Shown here: in pieces, positions 6,847 to 8,918 of the stretch | How the letters are laid out: every line of letters begins with the position of its first letter | Position numbering within the stretch: position 1 is the first letter of the stretch | Assembly: GCA_964482395.1 (NCBI GenBank) | Contig: CAYZXK010000150.1 | Location: 1-8,918 of the forward strand | Source: CAYZXK01 sp964482395 | GTDB lineage: Bacteria > Planctomycetota > Phycisphaerae > UBA1845 > Fen-1342 | Direction: 5' to 3' | DNA: 8,918 nucleotides | Made by a program: the position numbers and the translations under genes | The notes under the pieces: model-generated | What the model saw: the letters and a program-made list of their open reading frames with translations, nothing else | Told to the model about the DNA's origin: nothing | Databases searched by the model: none

Positions 6847-7292
6847 GTCCGGCTCGGGAACTCGCTGAGCGGATGAACCAGCGGCAATACGAGTGGCTGA
6901 GACATAACCGGCGGCCCTGGTGGATCCAGCGGCTTGCTGAGCCGCCACCGGGGGCAGTACGGGCTTCTCACGGCCTACCGCTGGATGGCCCGGTGCAGCG
7001 GATGGTGGCCGAGGCGGCGGAAGCGCACCGTCTTCTTCAGGCCGCGCGCGGGGCATGGCAGAAGGTGGTGGGGCCCCGCCTGGCCGAGCACACGCAGGTG
7101 CTCGAGGTCGCCGGCGCCGGTTCGAGAACGGTCATAATCCGCGTGGATGCCTCGGCTGCCCTGTATCAGCTCGCGAGGGATCAGGGGCGGCTAGAGGGCG
7201 CGCTGGCCAGGCTGGTGCCGGGAGTCCGGCGCATCCGGTGGGTTCTGGGTGCGCCGTCAGACCAGGCTGCCGGGGCCGGACCGGTACGGTAG
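6843..7292 (+). CDS. dciA: DUF721 / DciA-family protein, probable helicase-loading factor
   Basis: DciA is the ancestral bacterial protein that helps place the replicative helicase DnaB on DNA, in lineages lacking the phage-derived loaders DnaC or DnaI. The 149 residues carry a DUF721 core at about 71-136. It has AWQKVVGPRLAEHT (71-84), then a strand pair around SRTVIIRVDASAALYQL (94-110), an RLEGALARLVPG helix (116-127), and the closing VRRIRWVLG strand (128-136). The first 70 residues are arginine-rich and poorly conserved, with tryptophans at 18, 26 and 27. The GTG start at 6843 lies within the dnaN stop (GTGA), suggesting coupled translation. An internal ATG at residue 11 is a less likely alternative. 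It occupies the place where recF usually sits. Family assignment is good; the helicase role is inferred from characterised relatives. Confidence 0.82.
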   Translation: MSPARELAERMNQRQYEWLRHNRRPWWIQRLAEPPPGAVRASHGLPLDGPVQRMVAEAAEAHRLLQAARGAWQKVVGPRLAEHTQVLEVAGAGSRTVIIRVDASAALYQLARDQGRLEGALARLVPGVRRIRWVLGAPSDQAAGAGPVR

Positions 7293-7296
7293 GAGG
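7292..7296 (+). promoter_or_regulatory. Shine-Dalgarno of gyrB
   Basis: GGAGG overlaps the last base of the upstream dciA stop and sits 5 nt before the GTG at 7302. It decides the gyrB start, since no ATG is nearby. Confidence 0.85.
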
Positions 7297-7301
7297 CGGC
7301 A

Positions 7302-8918
7302 GTGACTGACGACCGGCCGCTGGACAGCTACGACGAAAGGAACGTGCAGGTGCTGGAGGGGACCGAGCACGTGCGCCGCCGGCCGAGCATGTACATCGGC
7401 GACACCGGACTGCGCGGCCTGCACCACCTGGTCTACGAGGTTGTGGACAACTCGATCGACGAGGCGATGGCCGGTGCCTGCCAGAACATAAACGTCACCA
7501 TCCATGCTGACGGGAGCGTCAGCGTCGAGGATGACGGCCGCGGGTTCCCGGTCGGCATCAAAGAAGAGTATGGGTTATCGGCCCTGGAGTTGTGCCTGAC
7601 GCGCCTGGGGGCGGGAGCGAAGTTCGACCGCGATTCCTACAAGGTGTCCGGCGGCCTGCATGGCGTCGGGGTGAGCGTCGTGAACGCTCTGTCCGAGTGG
7701 CTGCGGGTGCGGACTAGGCGTGACGGCCAGACCTGGACCATGTCGTTCCAGCGCGGCAAGACCGTCTCACCATTGGAGGCGATCGGCCCCAGCAACGGTA
7801 CCGGCACGGTGGTTCGTTTCAAGCCCGATCCGGAGATATTCCGGGATGTGCGGTTCCACTACGACCTGCTGGCCCGGCGGCTGCGCGAGCTGGCGTACCT
7901 CAACGCTGGCCTGCGGATCACCCTGACCGACGAGCGGGACGGAACCACGGAGAGCTTCTGCTTCGAACGTGGTCTGCGGCAGTTCGTGGAGCATCTCAAC
8001 GAGGGCCGGGCCCCGCTGCACAGCCCCCCAGTGTATTTCAGGCGCGAGGATCCCGAGCAACGGCTGATTGTGGAGGTCGCCCTCCAATACACCGACCAGT
8101 ACAACGAAACCACCCTGGCTTTCGCCAACAACATTAACACGGTCGAGGGCGGAACGCACCTTTCGGCGTTCCGGACCGCGCTTACGCGCAGCATCAACGC
8201 CTACGCCCGCAAGAACAACCTCCTCAAGCCAAGCGACCCAACGCCTGCCGGCGAGGACGTCCGGGAGGGGCTCACCGCCATCGTCTCAGTCAAAGTCCCG
8301 GAGCCGCAGTTCGAGGGACAGACCAAGACCAAGCTGAGCAACAGCGAGGTCGGGACCTTCGTCGAGACCTCGGTCAATGAGATGCTGGGCAATTTCCTGG
8401 AAGAGCACCCGGCCGAGGCCAGGCGGATTGTGGGCAAGGCCGTCCAGGCCGCCTTGGCCCGAGAGGCCGCCCGGAAGGCCCGGGAGACTGCTCGCAAGAG
8501 CGCCATGAGCAGCGGCGGGCTGTCCCGCAAACTCGTAGACTGCTCCAGCCGCGAGGTGGACTCCACCGAGCTGTTCATCGTCGAGGGTGATTCCGCCGCC
8601 GGCTCGGCCAAGGGCCATCGCGACCCCAAGACCCAGGCGATCCTCCCCATCCGCGGCAAAATCCTGAACGTCGAGAAGGCTCGCCTGCACAAGGTGCTCA
8701 GTCACGAGGAGATCCTCGAGATCATCAAAGCGGTCGGGACGGGCATCGGGGAAGAGGAGTTCGACCTCTCCAAGCTGCGATACGGGCGGATAATCCTCAT
8801 GACCGACGCCGACGTGGACGGCTCGCACATCCGCACCCTGCTGTTGACCTTTTTCTTCCGTCATCTGCGTCCGCTGATCGAGCGGGGCGTCATCTACATC
8901 GCGCAGCCGCCGCTGTAC
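7302..8918 (+). CDS. gyrB: DNA gyrase subunit B (3' end beyond window)
   Basis: GyrB is the ATPase subunit of gyrase, which with GyrA introduces negative supercoils. The visible 539 codons cover the GHKL ATPase domain (about 10-225), the transducer (about 230-400) and most of the TOPRIM domain (from about 420). Key residues are catalytic Glu46 and Asn50 in YEVVDNSIDEA, and DDGRGFPVG (77-85). The ATP-lid GGLHGVGVSVVNAL (117-130) and the transducer switch Gln340 and Lys342 in QTKTKL follow. TOPRIM has Glu428 in VEGDSAAGSAK and the metal-binding DADVDG (502-507). Two positions differ from E. coli: LGAGAKF (102-108) instead of LHAGGKF, and the AAGS in place of AGGS in TOPRIM. The GTG start is set by the preceding GGAGG. 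The gene follows dciA by 9 bp and should share its transcript. GyrB and ParE cannot be fully separated here, but the dnaN-dciA context favours GyrB. Confidence 0.95.
   Translation, partial: MTDDRPLDSYDERNVQVLEGTEHVRRRPSMYIGDTGLRGLHHLVYEVVDNSIDEAMAGACQNINVTIHADGSVSVEDDGRGFPVGIKEEYGLSALELCLTRLGAGAKFDRDSYKVSGGLHGVGVSVVNALSEWLRVRTRRDGQTWTMSFQRGKTVSPLEAIGPSNGTGTVVRFKPDPEIFRDVRFHYDLLARRLRELAYLNAGLRITLTDERDGTTESFCFERGLRQFVEHLNEGRAPLHSPPVYFRREDPEQRLIVEVALQYTDQYNETTLAFANNINTVEGGTHLSAFRTALTRSINAYARKNNLLKPSDPTPAGEDVREGLTAIVSVKVPEPQFEGQTKTKLSNSEVGTFVETSVNEMLGNFLEEHPAEARRIVGKAVQAALAREAARKARETARKSAMSSGGLSRKLVDCSSREVDSTELFIVEGDSAAGSAKGHRDPKTQAILPIRGKILNVEKARLHKVLSHEEILEIIKAVGTGIGEEEFDLSKLRYGRIILMTDADVDGSHIRTLLLTFFFRHLRPLIERGVIYIAQPPLY

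Noticed and set aside
7442..7450. Complement reads TTGTCCACA, a perfect actinobacterial-type DnaA box
   Set aside because: It encodes the conserved VVDNSIDEA motif of GyrB, so the bases are explained by protein sequence, and it stands alone.
8201..8864. Long minus-strand frames antisense to gyrB
   Set aside because: The sense strand encodes continuous conserved GyrB. The antisense frames show no motifs and are a by-product of GC-rich codon use.

Overview
The window is GC-rich bacterial chromosomal DNA carrying a replication-initiation locus: dnaA, a 469-bp spacer, then dnaN, a DUF721/dciA gene and gyrB (cut by the right edge). To the left lie truD, asd, a small membrane-protein gene and an ABC-transporter permease gene (cut by the left edge). 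There is no phage, insertion sequence, CRISPR array, tRNA or rRNA that I can see. The lineage cannot be fixed from the sequence. The high GC, the presence of truD, the AAGS form of the gyrase TOPRIM motif and the lack of recF would suit a planctomycete-like or candidate-phylum bacterium, but that is a guess.

Layout: (1) 1-1569, minus strand. A 4-TM protein of unknown function lies upstream of an FtsX/MacB-type permease. (2) 1649-3936, plus strand. asd (aspartate-semialdehyde dehydrogenase) and truD (tRNA pseudouridine-13 synthase) overlap at a TAATG junction. asd is divergent from the membrane gene, and about 79 bp separates the two starts. (3) 3969-5264, plus strand. dnaA starts only 32 bp after truD, so its promoter must lie inside or upstream of truD. 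(4) 5265-5733, non-coding, the best candidate for oriC. G/C bias on the plus strand changes sign near 5550, an AT-rich patch follows, and the left half holds an imperfect 12-bp inverted repeat and a recurring nonamer CCRTNGACA, but no canonical DnaA box. (5) 5734-8918, plus strand. dnaN and dciA overlap at GTGA, and gyrB follows 9 bp later behind a strong Shine-Dalgarno. This looks like one operon.

How the genes work together: DnaA would open the origin, DciA would help load the replicative helicase, the beta clamp would tether the polymerase, and gyrase would remove positive supercoils ahead of the forks. The usual dnaN-recF-gyrB order is altered because recF is absent and dciA takes its place. 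The most interesting part is the spacer, with its skew switch and non-canonical repeat family. The genes themselves are mostly well-known housekeeping families.
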